Shown here: in pieces, positions 1 through 7,396 of the stretch
Position numbering within the stretch: position 1 is the stretch's first letter
Layout of the letters: every line of letters starts with the position of its first letter
Origin: Flavobacteriales bacterium
GTDB taxonomy: Bacteria; Bacteroidota; Bacteroidia; Flavobacteriales_D; Sanyastnellaceae
DNA length: 64,000 nucleotides
Reading direction: 5' to 3'
Assembly (NCBI GenBank): GCA_019694805.1
Contig: JAIBBG010000002.1
Coordinates: 124,001-188,000 of the forward strand
Notes under the pieces: model-generated
Seen by the model: the letters and a program-made list of their open reading frames with translations, nothing else
What the model was told of the DNA's origin: nothing
Databases searched by the model: none
Translations under genes and position numbers: made by a program

Positions 1-710
1 CAAGGGCGAATCGGGTCAAGTATAACTTTGAGGTGGAGTTCATGCGTGATCCACTTACAGTTGCTGAGCGCAACGTACATCGTGAAATTGAACCAGGAAC
101 AATAGCCTACTTTTTCGCATTTCACCCGGAAACAAATTCAGGAGATAATTTTTCGCTTGAAACTTGGAAGGACGGAAAATTGAAAAGAAAAATCATGGCT
201 TCCAATGCGGTATATGATATCGAAAAAAAAATCTGGACCATCAACAGTGCTGTCATTCGGAACTTCGGAGAAGATGGTAAAGAATATGTTGAAATGCGCT
301 CGCGTATGGATACGACACTCAATATGGATGATCAGGATTTTGGTTTAAGAGCCGAAATTTCTGGTGCCATGACTTGGTCTGAACTGAACAATTTTATAGA
401 GGAACAACGACTTGGGGGATCCGGCAGGGTGGCACAATTCGAAATTGAGAAGTACAATCGTACCGCTGGACCATTTTCAATTTTTGTGCTTACTCTCATT
501 GGGGTTTCTATCGCATCGCGCAAACAAAGAGGAGGCACAGGCCTTCATTTGATGTTGGCTGTCATCATAGGTTTTGTATTCGTATTCATATCCAGAATGA
601 CAACTGTAAGCGCGATGAATCTTGGGTTTTCAGCATCACTTGCTGTTTGGATACCGAATGTACTCTTCGCATTTGTAGGTTTGTTTTTGTACAGAAGGGC
701 GCAGAAATAG
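1..710 (+). CDS. LptF/LptG-family lipopolysaccharide export permease, C-terminal part (5' end outside window)
   Basis: The reading frame is already open at base 3, upstream of the first GTG at 33, so this is the 3' part of a longer gene. The protein ends in three hydrophobic segments (about the last 90 residues), preceded by a periplasmic beta-rich region. The stretch FVLTLIGVSIASRK followed by RGG and GLHL matches the conserved cytoplasmic loop and membrane segment of YjgP/YjgQ (LptF/LptG) permeases. In that family the protein sits in the inner membrane with LptB and extracts LPS toward the periplasmic bridge. The C-terminal arrangement fits LptG somewhat better than LptF, but the fragment does not separate them. 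It converges on ispE with about 37 bp between and no clear terminator. Confidence 0.85.
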   Translation, partial: RANRVKYNFEVEFMRDPLTVAERNVHREIEPGTIAYFFAFHPETNSGDNFSLETWKDGKLKRKIMASNAVYDIEKKIWTINSAVIRNFGEDGKEYVEMRSRMDTTLNMDDQDFGLRAEISGAMTWSELNNFIEEQRLGGSGRVAQFEIEKYNRTAGPFSIFVLTLIGVSIASRKQRGGTGLHLMLAVIIGFVFVFISRMTTVSAMNLGFSASLAVWIPNVLFAFVGLFLYRRAQK

Positions 711-747
711 TGATTCGGTATTTTGCTCACATTTTATAAAATTAAAA

Positions 748-1566
748 TTACAGAGGGATTTGCTTAAACAAGTATTTTTTGGGGAATCCGAAATCCTTTG
801 GTGGGCAATCTCTGGGAAAGAGGCCAAAAATTGCAGATCCACTCCCACTCATAGATGCAAATACAGCCCCTTCTTTATAAAGTTTACGTTTGATATCACC
901 TAATTCTGAAAACTTCGAAAAGAGTGGCAATTCGAAATCGTTTCTGATAATTTCTTTCCATGAATGAATATCAATTTGTTCAATGGACTTGAGATCAATA
1001 TCTGCGGGCATTGGTTTTATATGAGCGAATGCTTCTTTCGTACTCACGTGAATACCAGGGTGTACAAGAATCAAAAGATAATCTGATAAATTAAGGTTTT
1101 GTGGATGAAGAATTTCACCTCTGCCTGACGCAAAACATGGTTTATTGTGAATGAAAAAGGGACAATCACTTCCTAACACAGATGCATACTCAATCAGTTT
1201 TTGAGTAGATAGGTTCAATTTGAAGTAGTCGTTCAGCATCAAGAGCATTTTCGCTCCATCAGAAGACCCTCCTCCTAAACCGGCACCAGTTGGAATATTT
1301 TTGATTAGACTAATCTGTAACTTGGGTAGCTTGTGTTCTTCTGATAACTTGTTATATGCTTTTATAATTAGGTTTTCTTGACTTGCTCCAGGAATAGTTA
1401 TACCATGAATGCGCAATAGGGTTCGTTCATCACTCGCTGGGGCAAATTCCAGTACATCATGAAATGCAATAGGATAAAAAATGGTTTCCAAATTGTGAAA
1501 ACCATCATCACGTTTTTCTGTTATGAATAAACCAATATTGATTTTAGCATTCGCGAAACCAATCAT
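748..1566 (-). CDS. ispE: 4-diphosphocytidyl-2-C-methyl-D-erythritol kinase
   Basis: GHMP-family kinase of the non-mevalonate (MEP) isoprenoid pathway; it phosphorylates the 2-hydroxyl of CDP-methylerythritol using ATP. The N-terminus has the family substrate motif ANAKINIGL (about residues 5-13), and the glycine-rich ATP loop PTGAGLGGGSSDGA lies at residues 92-105. A C-terminal glycine/serine motif (SMSGSGSAIFG) is the third GHMP motif. The length of 272 aa is normal. The ATG lies 1 bp after the era stop, so the two genes are one transcript with era first. Its presence shows that the HMG-CoA lyase elsewhere in the window serves catabolism rather than a mevalonate pathway. Confidence 0.95.
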   Translation of the reverse strand: MIGFANAKINIGLFITEKRDDGFHNLETIFYPIAFHDVLEFAPASDERTLLRIHGITIPGASQENLIIKAYNKLSEEHKLPKLQISLIKNIPTGAGLGGGSSDGAKMLLMLNDYFKLNLSTQKLIEYASVLGSDCPFFIHNKPCFASGRGEILHPQNLNLSDYLLILVHPGIHVSTKEAFAHIKPMPADIDLKSIEQIDIHSWKEIIRNDFELPLFSKFSELGDIKRKLYKEGAVFASMSGSGSAIFGLFPRDCPPKDFGFPKKYLFKQIPL

Positions 1567-1567
1567 A

Positions 1568-2458
1568 TCAATCTAGATAACCGAGGTTTTTTAATTTTCG
1601 CTCATCGTTTCTCCAGTTATCATCTACCTTGACGAAAGTCTTGAGCATGACTTTTTTTCCAATGAAAGATTCCATGTCTTTTCTTGCTTGGGTTCCAACA
1701 CGCTTTAATGCGCTTCCTTGATGTCCAATGATGATGCGCTTTTGCGATTCTCGTTCAGCATTGATAATGGCTGATATGGTTACAAGCTCAGGCTCATCTA
1801 TGTATTCTTCAATGTAGACTTCACATGAATAGGGGATTTCCTTGTCATAATTCATGAAGATTTTTTCTCGAATAATTTCACTTACAAAAAAGCGCATACT
1901 GCGATCACTCACTTCATCTTTGGGGAAGTATGGTGGACTTTCCGGAATTACTCTCATGATTTGATCGAAGAGCTCTTTTGTATGGATTTTTTCCAGTGCA
2001 CTTACTGGAAATACCTTGGCTTGAGGCAGTTCAGTTGTCCATTTTTCAAAAACCAATTGAATACCTTCATTTCCTACTAAGTCATATTTATTCAAAATAA
2101 CAAAAACTGGAATTTTCGTTTTTCTGATTTTTTCAAGTGTGCCAGAATGCAAACCAATTTTATCCGAACTATCAATGACCAAGAGAATAAGGTCTGCATC
2201 TGTTAAGGCTGTTCCAACCGACTTCATCATTCCTTCGTGAAGCTTGTATTTAGGATCAAGAACTCCTGGTGTATCGCTATATACAATTTGATAATCATCA
2301 CCGTTCATGATACCCATAATCCGATGTCGCGTGGTTTGAGCTTTGGGAGTCACAATGCTCAATTTTTCCCCCAATAGAGCATTCATCAGGGTTGATTTAC
2401 CCGCGTTTGGATTGCCGATGATATTCACAAAACCAGCTCTATGCTTGACTTCTGACAC
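1568..2458 (-). CDS. era: GTPase Era
   Basis: Ras-like GTPase that binds 16S rRNA and helps 30S subunit maturation. The G1 motif GNPNAGKS, G3 DTPG and G4 NKYD are all visible in the first half. The C-terminal third carries the KH RNA-binding domain, including the segment RIIIGHQGSALKRVG. There is no ATG near the N-terminus. The frame opens with TTG at 2482, but GTG at 2458 gives MSEVKHRAGF, which fits family N-termini, so I chose 2458 (296 aa). The TTG alternative would overlap the -33 element of the divergent tRNA-Met promoter. Operon with ispE downstream. Confidence 0.93.
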   Translation of the reverse strand: MSEVKHRAGFVNIIGNPNAGKSTLMNALLGEKLSIVTPKAQTTRHRIMGIMNGDDYQIVYSDTPGVLDPKYKLHEGMMKSVGTALTDADLILLVIDSSDKIGLHSGTLEKIRKTKIPVFVILNKYDLVGNEGIQLVFEKWTTELPQAKVFPVSALEKIHTKELFDQIMRVIPESPPYFPKDEVSDRSMRFFVSEIIREKIFMNYDKEIPYSCEVYIEEYIDEPELVTISAIINAERESQKRIIIGHQGSALKRVGTQARKDMESFIGKKVMLKTFVKVDDNWRNDERKLKNLGYLD

Positions 2459-2476
2459 GATATTGATAACTTTTAA

Positions 2477-2505
2477 TTGCAAACAACAAAAGTATTCTAT
2501 ATTTG
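2477..2505 (+). promoter_or_regulatory. Bacteroidota-type promoter for initiator tRNA-Met
   Basis: TTG at 2477-2479, an 18-bp spacer, then TATATTTG at 2498-2505, a perfect match to the TAnnTTTG -7 box. The tRNA starts about 54 bp downstream. It lies just ahead of the divergent era start codon, so the two transcription units are back to back. Confidence 0.75.
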
Positions 2506-2558
2506 CACCCCCAATTCGGAAAAGATACGTCTTTTTATAAGTGGGATTTATTGGTCAT

Positions 2559-2631
<73 letters not shown>

Positions 2632-2637
2632 CTAAAG

Positions 2638-2670
2638 AAAAGGCTATCAATTTTGGTAGCCTTTTCAATT
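2638..2670 (+). terminator. Rho-independent terminator after tRNA-fMet
   Basis: Stem AAAAGGCTATC (2638-2648) pairs with GGTAGCCTTTT (2655-2665) with one G-U pair, loop AATTTT, followed by a T-rich run. It begins 7 bases after the tRNA. Confidence 0.8.
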
Positions 2671-2782
2671 TTATTAAAAAAAACTTTGATCATGTATGTG
2701 GTTTATGTTCTCTATGTGGAATAACTTATCAGGTTCCAATTTTGTAGTATATTCAATCGTTGTGTTTGTTACTTACTCCAGT

Positions 2783-2814
2783 TTGACTTCCCACCGCATC
2801 TAAGCGTACTTTCG
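2783..2814 (+). promoter_or_regulatory. probable promoter of the DUF937-like gene
   Basis: TTG at 2783-2785, a 21-bp spacer and TACTTTCG at 2807-2814 (TAnnTTCG variant). The ATG of the downstream gene is 17 bp after the -7 box, which leaves a very short leader. Confidence 0.5.
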
Positions 2815-2831
2815 CTTCAAACACCATAAAC

Positions 2832-3272
2832 ATGCTAGACAATCTCATTAACCTTGTGAAAGAACATGCAGGAGATGCAATCATCAATAATCCTGCAATA
2901 CCCAATGAAAAAAATGATGAAGCGATTCAATCCGCCGCTGGTGGTATCATGGAGCATCTGAAAGGACTTACTTCCGGAGGTGGACTTGATGCCATAACAG
3001 GGCTCTTCAACCAAGGTGGAAACAACTCGTCACACCCTGAAATTTCTAATATCAGCAATGCTGTTGCGGGTGGTTTGATGGAAAAATTCGGTCTGGATAA
3101 CAATCAGGCAGCCGGAATCGCTCAGCAATTGATACCAACCGTGATGAATAAACTCATCAATAAAACCAACGACCCAAATGACTCTAGCTTCGATCTCAAT
3201 GGTATCGTTGGTTCATTATCCAATGGCGGGGCAACAGGTCTTCTGAATAATGTGAAAAATCTATTCGGTTAA
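2832..3272 (+). CDS. DUF937-like (YidB-type) small protein
   Basis: 146 aa, no signal peptide, no membrane segment, rich in Gly, Asn and Ile/Leu helices. The pattern of short amphipathic helices split by glycine/asparagine linkers (SAAGGIMEHLKGL, ISNAVAGGLMEKFGL, IAQQLIPTVMNKLI, ending GLLNNVKNLFG) resembles DUF937/YidB proteins, whose function is unknown. The ATG is set by the promoter just upstream. It stands alone between two tRNA genes. The assignment rests on pattern resemblance only. Confidence 0.75.
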   Translation: MLDNLINLVKEHAGDAIINNPAIPNEKNDEAIQSAAGGIMEHLKGLTSGGGLDAITGLFNQGGNNSSHPEISNISNAVAGGLMEKFGLDNNQAAGIAQQLIPTVMNKLINKTNDPNDSSFDLNGIVGSLSNGGATGLLNNVKNLFG

Positions 3273-3338
3273 TTCTGGTCATCTTCGAGGCCTTAGTCAG
3301 TTTTTTAACACACAGCGCTTCGGTGCTGATTGCCACGC

Positions 3339-3346
3339 TATTTTTG
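3339..3346 (+). promoter_or_regulatory. -7 box (TATTTTTG) for tRNA-Arg
   Basis: A perfect TAnnTTTG box lies 16 bp before the mature tRNA-Arg end. I see no good TTG at the expected upstream distance. A small GCGC-TTCG-GTGC hairpin lies about 20 bp upstream and may terminate the preceding gene. Confidence 0.5.
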
Positions 3347-3362
3347 CGCCCGCATTATTGTA

Positions 3363-3434
3363 GGCTCCGTAGTTTAATGGATAGAATGGAGGATTCCGGT
3401 TCCTCAGATAGGGGTTCGAATCCCTTCGGAGTCA
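3363..3434 (+). tRNA. tRNA-Arg (CCG)
   Basis: Acceptor GGCTCCG pairs with CGGAGTC (one G-T pair); D arm GTTT/GAAT; anticodon stem GAGGA/TCCTC with loop TTCCGGT, anticodon CCG; four-base variable loop; T loop TTCGAAT. The discriminator is A at 3434 and the following bases are CG, so CCA is not encoded. Confidence 0.92.
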
Positions 3435-3439
3435 CGAGC

Positions 3440-3471
3440 AGCGGAAGAACTTGTTTTCTTCCGCTTTTTTT
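3440..3471 (+). terminator. strong terminator after tRNA-Arg
   Basis: Ten-base perfect stem AGCGGAAGAA (3440-3449) / TTCTTCCGCT (3456-3465), loop CTTGTT, followed by a run of T. Confidence 0.9.
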
Positions 3472-3509
3472 ATTTACTTTAGCTTACGGTAACCAAGCCA
3501 GCCTTCATC

Positions 3510-5045
3510 ATGCCCCTGAACTCCGTTTTTGGATGGTTTATTAAAAAACGTCTTCACCAGATCGAACTTTTTATGAAGTATCCGGTGGAAGTTCAGCATG
3601 AAGTCTTCAGATCTCTAATCGATCAAGCGGCACTCACAAAATTTGGATTGGAACATCAGTTTTCGAAAATCAAAACAGTTGATGATTTTAAAAAAGCTGT
3701 TCCTATCAGAAATTATGAGGCATTCAAACCTTATGTTGAATCACTTCGTGAAGGTCAGCAAAATGTACTCTGGCCCTCAAAACTAAAGTGGTTTGCGAAA
3801 AGCAGCGGCACTACAGACGATAGAAGCAAGTACATTCCAGTTACCAAGGAAGCGCTCGAAGAGTGTCACTATAAAGGTGGTAAAGACCTACTCGCGCTTT
3901 ACTATAGCCAAAAACCGGACGCTCGCGTTTATAGTGGTAAACACCTTGTCTTAGGTGGGTCATCGAAAATTAATCCTTTCAATGAAGAGGGTTATACAGG
4001 GGATCTTTCTGCCATTATTATCCGAAACTTGCCTATTTGGGTGGAGCTGCGCAGAACGCCATCGCGCGATATCGCACTCATGGACAACTGGGAAGAAAAG
4101 ATTGAGAAAATTGCGCAAACAACCATGGATGAAGACATCTATATGATGGCAGGTGTGCCAAGTTGGACCCTGGTATTGCTCAAGCGAATTCTCCAAATCA
4201 AAGGCACTGACAATATTCGAGATGTCTGGCCTAACCTTGAACTCTTTTGGCATGGCGGCGTGAGCTTTAAGCCATATCGCGATCAATTCAAAGCGCTTAT
4301 TCCTGGTGATAGCATGAAGTATGTTGAAACATACAACGCCAGCGAAGGTTTTTTCGGTATTCAGGATCGTCTTGATGCCGATGACTTACTCCTCATGTTG
4401 GACTATGGCATCTTCTACGAATTCATGCCTATGTCAGAATACGGCAAAACCAATCCAAAAACTGTGGGATTGAAAGATGTGGTGATCGGCGAAAACTACG
4501 CCCTGATCATTTCTACCAACGGTGGGTTATGGCGTTATCTTGTTGGTGATACTGTTCGTTTTACTTCTACTTACCCATTCAGAATACAGGTGAGTGGAAG
4601 AACCAGACATTACATCAATGCTTTCGGTGAAGAACTCATGGTCGACAATGCAGACGAAGCCATCAGGTTTGCTTGTTATGAGACATCATCGACAGTGACT
4701 GATTACACTGCAGCTCCGGTTTACATGACAGGAAATAGCACAGGTGCCCATGAATGGCTCATCGAATTTGATAAAGCTCCTGCAGATGTTCGACAATTCA
4801 GGTTGTTGCTGGACCAAAAACTTCGCGAAATAAATTCCGATTACGACGCGAAAAGATCTTTCGATTATATCCTAAGGGAACCTGTGGTACGGGTATTGCC
4901 AAAAGGAACTTTCTACAACTGGCTACGAGATAAAGATAAACTCGGAGGACAACACAAAGTACCAAGACTTTGCAATGACAGAAGGTACATCGATGAAGTC
5001 GCCCAACGTTTGACAGCTATGCCGGTAGAAGCCATACAAGGATGA
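3510..5045 (+). CDS. GH3-family acyl-adenylate-forming ligase
   Basis: 511 aa, the usual size for bacterial GH3 proteins (GH3 auxin-responsive promoter family, part of the ANL adenylating superfamily). The phosphate-binding loop SSGTTDDRSKYIP is near residue 98. The segment YVETYNASEGFFGIQ matches the nucleotide-binding region, and LWRYLVGDTVRF matches the conserved acyl-binding/hinge region of plant GH3 enzymes, which conjugate amino acids to acyl acids. The bacterial substrate is not known. The start MPLNSVFGW followed by KKR is the typical family N-terminus. Its stop overlaps the next ATG by 4 bp, so it is translationally coupled to the propeller-like gene and, through it, to the deoxynucleoside kinase. 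Confidence 0.92.
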   Translation: MPLNSVFGWFIKKRLHQIELFMKYPVEVQHEVFRSLIDQAALTKFGLEHQFSKIKTVDDFKKAVPIRNYEAFKPYVESLREGQQNVLWPSKLKWFAKSSGTTDDRSKYIPVTKEALEECHYKGGKDLLALYYSQKPDARVYSGKHLVLGGSSKINPFNEEGYTGDLSAIIIRNLPIWVELRRTPSRDIALMDNWEEKIEKIAQTTMDEDIYMMAGVPSWTLVLLKRILQIKGTDNIRDVWPNLELFWHGGVSFKPYRDQFKALIPGDSMKYVETYNASEGFFGIQDRLDADDLLLMLDYGIFYEFMPMSEYGKTNPKTVGLKDVVIGENYALIISTNGGLWRYLVGDTVRFTSTYPFRIQVSGRTRHYINAFGEELMVDNADEAIRFACYETSSTVTDYTAAPVYMTGNSTGAHEWLIEFDKAPADVRQFRLLLDQKLREINSDYDAKRSFDYILREPVVRVLPKGTFYNWLRDKDKLGGQHKVPRLCNDRRYIDEVAQRLTAMPVEAIQG

Positions 5046-5836
5046 TTTCTAAAATATTTCTATTCCCCTTTTTTTTGCTATTGCAGTTGCAGGGCTTCAT
5101 TCTCACTGAATCCAGATCGACGGATGCCACTGACTTTGTCCTGGATGAATTGGGGAATTTATATCTCATTCATGATACTTATGTGGAAAGAATCAATGCC
5201 GTTGGTGGGAATTTATTCCGCACTTCCGAACTCAACAATGGAAATATCGAATATTTGGATGTGACCAATCCATTAAAACCTTTCATCCATTACCGTTCTC
5301 AAGGAAAATTGATCATTTTCGATAATACACTCAGTGAGCAAGGACAAGTAGATTTGTTTGAAATGGGATATGGACAAATTGAACTTGTTTGCGGATCGCG
5401 CGGTGATGCATATTGGCTATGGGATTCAAGAAATTCTGAAATGATTCGCGTAGACCAAAACTTCAATAGAATAGCCGCCACCGGCAATATTTCTGTCTTG
5501 ACCGGTATGCAAATCGAACCGGCCCAAATCGTAGAACGTGGTTCACAATTGTATCTCCGCGATGAAAAAAATGGTATTGTCATTTTTGATATCTACGGCA
5601 GTTACCGAACAACTTTGAAAGTCCTCGGTACATCTGATATTCAAGTATATTCCGACGAAGTGATCTATCATGATGCCGAGAGTCTGCACGTCATTGGTAA
5701 GGATCTTTTGAGTGAGCAAATCTTGACCTTACCGGTAAAATCGGCGCAGCACGTGCACTATTTCAATCAGCATCTTTACACCCTTTCAGAAGGCTTCCTG
5801 AAGACATGGAAACCTCAAGAAAGTGGAAGAAACTAA
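5042..5836 (+). CDS. exported propeller-like protein of unknown function
   Basis: 264 aa with an N-terminal hydrophobic segment (FLFPFFLLLQLQGFIL), probably a signal peptide. The body contains short repeated beta motifs of the type DELGNLYLIHDTYVERI, GDAYWLWDSRNSEMIRVD and GSQLYLRDEKNGIVIFD, suggesting a WD/NHL-like beta propeller. I see no T9SS tail and no lipobox. It starts within the GH3 stop codon (ATGA) and precedes the deoxynucleoside kinase by about 66 bp. I do not recognise a named family. The coupling to GH3 suggests a linked role, but none can be assigned. Confidence 0.8.
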   Translation: MISKIFLFPFFLLLQLQGFILTESRSTDATDFVLDELGNLYLIHDTYVERINAVGGNLFRTSELNNGNIEYLDVTNPLKPFIHYRSQGKLIIFDNTLSEQGQVDLFEMGYGQIELVCGSRGDAYWLWDSRNSEMIRVDQNFNRIAATGNISVLTGMQIEPAQIVERGSQLYLRDEKNGIVIFDIYGSYRTTLKVLGTSDIQVYSDEVIYHDAESLHVIGKDLLSEQILTLPVKSAQHVHYFNQHLYTLSEGFLKTWKPQESGRN

Positions 5837-5902
5837 CAATCGCCATACTACCAGAGGTTTTTGTTTTATTTTCGACCTCATTTTTATTACCAAACAGATT
5901 TT

Positions 5903-6520
5903 ATGCATATCGCGATAGCCGGAAATATAGGTTCGGGTAAAACCACACTCACCACCATGCTTGCTAAGCATTACAAGTGGCAGCCGCATTTCGAAGAGGT
6001 TGATGATAATCCTTATCTCATCGATTTTTACAAGGACATGCAACGCTGGTCTTTCAATCTTCAGGTTTTCTTTTTGAAAAGCCGCTTCAGACAAATTCAG
6101 GATCTGAAGAAAAGCGGAAAGAAGATTGTTCAGGACAGAACAATTTATGAAGACGCATTCATCTTCGCTCCGAATCTCCATGCCATGGGTTTGATGACCA
6201 CTCGTGATTTTGAAAACTACGTGGACCTTTTCAGTGTGATGGATGAATTTATCACTCCACCTGATCTGTTAATCTTCCTTCGTGCATCTGTGCCAGCACT
6301 TGTTGAGAATATCGGCAAGCGGGGTCGTGAATACGAAGAAGCGATTCGACTGGATTATCTCACTCGTCTTAACGAGCGTTATGAAGCTTGGATTAGCACC
6401 TATAACAAAGGAAAAATGTTGGTTGTAGATATCGACGATAATAGATTCCATGAGAATCCGGAAGATCTCGGTAAGATCATTTCTTCTATCGATGGACAAC
6501 TCCACGGATTATTCAAATAA
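5903..6520 (+). CDS. deoxynucleoside kinase (dAK/dGK/dCK-type)
   Basis: Phosphorylates deoxynucleosides for nucleotide salvage. The P-loop GNIGSGKTT is at the very N-terminus (residues 7-15 from this start); the segments VDDNPYLIDFYKDMQRW and QDRTIYEDAFIFA (DR(S/T) motif) are diagnostic of the family, and the lid motif lies around RGREYE. The frame is open further upstream to 5861, but the family starts a few residues before the P-loop, so ATG 5903 is preferred (205 aa). It ends at a bidirectional terminator shared with the convergent YceI gene. Confidence 0.93.
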   Translation: MHIAIAGNIGSGKTTLTTMLAKHYKWQPHFEEVDDNPYLIDFYKDMQRWSFNLQVFFLKSRFRQIQDLKKSGKKIVQDRTIYEDAFIFAPNLHAMGLMTTRDFENYVDLFSVMDEFITPPDLLIFLRASVPALVENIGKRGREYEEAIRLDYLTRLNERYEAWISTYNKGKMLVVDIDDNRFHENPEDLGKIISSIDGQLHGLFK

Positions 6521-6540
6521 TCAGTGATTCAAAAAATAAA

Positions 6541-6567
6541 AAAGGCCACCAAAGGTGGCCTTTTTCA
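6541..6567. terminator. bidirectional terminator
   Basis: AAAGGCCACC (6541-6550) / GGTGGCCTTT (6554-6563) with loop AAA, flanked by A-run and T-run, between the convergent dNK and YceI genes. Confidence 0.9.
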
Positions 6568-6584
6568 TGTTCCGTTATTTGGAA

Positions 6585-7385
6585 TTATTTTCTTTTCGCT
6601 TTGAAGTCGAATACAAGAGTGATTTCATTTTTAATCATGTCATTTCCCAGATTATCGAAAAATTTATCTGAGCCGTAACGTACATCAAACTGAGATCTAT
6701 CGAATACCATTCCTCCACCGAGATTGGCATCTTGTCCATTTGGAGCGATCACAAGATTAGCAGTTGCTTCTTTCGTAATGCCTTTGATGGTGAGATCTCC
6801 TTTGATCTCAAATTGCATAGGATTCTTTGCCGTGGCAGATTTGATCACAAATTTGGCATTGTTGAACTTTGCAATATCAAAGAAGTCAGCACTCTTCAGG
6901 TGGTTTTCCAATTTGGTTTTTCCCTCTCCGGTCTGATCTGTTACGACAAGCGTATTCATATCAAGTGTGATAGAACCTGATGGCAGACCATTGGTCATGG
7001 TCAATGTGCCTTCAGCAACATTGATCAATCCAGAATGTCTCTTGCCTGTCACTTTTTCTCCATACCAAGTGATATGCGATGCTGCAGCATCAATCATATA
7101 ATCACCTTCATTGGCTGCTTTAAGATTGGTAGCAGTTGCAGCATCCTGGATAGTTACCCTTGAAGTGTCAAGTCCACTTGATCCAGCTATCAGACATTTC
7201 TGAAAATCACTTTCGAATTTCGCGTCTTTCCGCAATTCTTTACACTTTGCATAATCCTCGGTTGAGGCATCTTTCACTTTAGCACAACCACAGGCATCGA
7301 GCACAGCCTGGTTCGATGGATTGCCGCCACCGCATGAAGTAAGGATGACGATTGCCGCAATGATCAGCGTGAGGTGTTTTTTCAT
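6585..7385 (-). CDS. YceI-family lipoprotein with Cys-containing N-terminal region
   Basis: 266 aa. Signal peptide ends in the lipobox LTSC (Cys18). Residues about 30-70 form a short region with five Cys (DACGCAKVKD, YAKCKEL, FQKCLI) that is not part of the YceI fold. From about residue 92 the YceI lipocalin-like domain follows (DAAASHITWYGEKVTGKRHSG, then LTIKGITKEA and FDRSQFDVRYGS), which in the family binds isoprenoid or amphiphilic ligands. It lies 11 bp downstream of the pyrophosphatase gene and is probably co-transcribed with it. Function in this setting is not known. Confidence 0.88.
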   Translation of the reverse strand: MKKHLTLIIAAIVILTSCGGGNPSNQAVLDACGCAKVKDASTEDYAKCKELRKDAKFESDFQKCLIAGSSGLDTSRVTIQDAATATNLKAANEGDYMIDAAASHITWYGEKVTGKRHSGLINVAEGTLTMTNGLPSGSITLDMNTLVVTDQTGEGKTKLENHLKSADFFDIAKFNNAKFVIKSATAKNPMQFEIKGDLTIKGITKEATANLVIAPNGQDANLGGGMVFDRSQFDVRYGSDKFFDNLGNDMIKNEITLVFDFKAKRK

Positions 7386-7396
7386 AGAGGAAAAAA

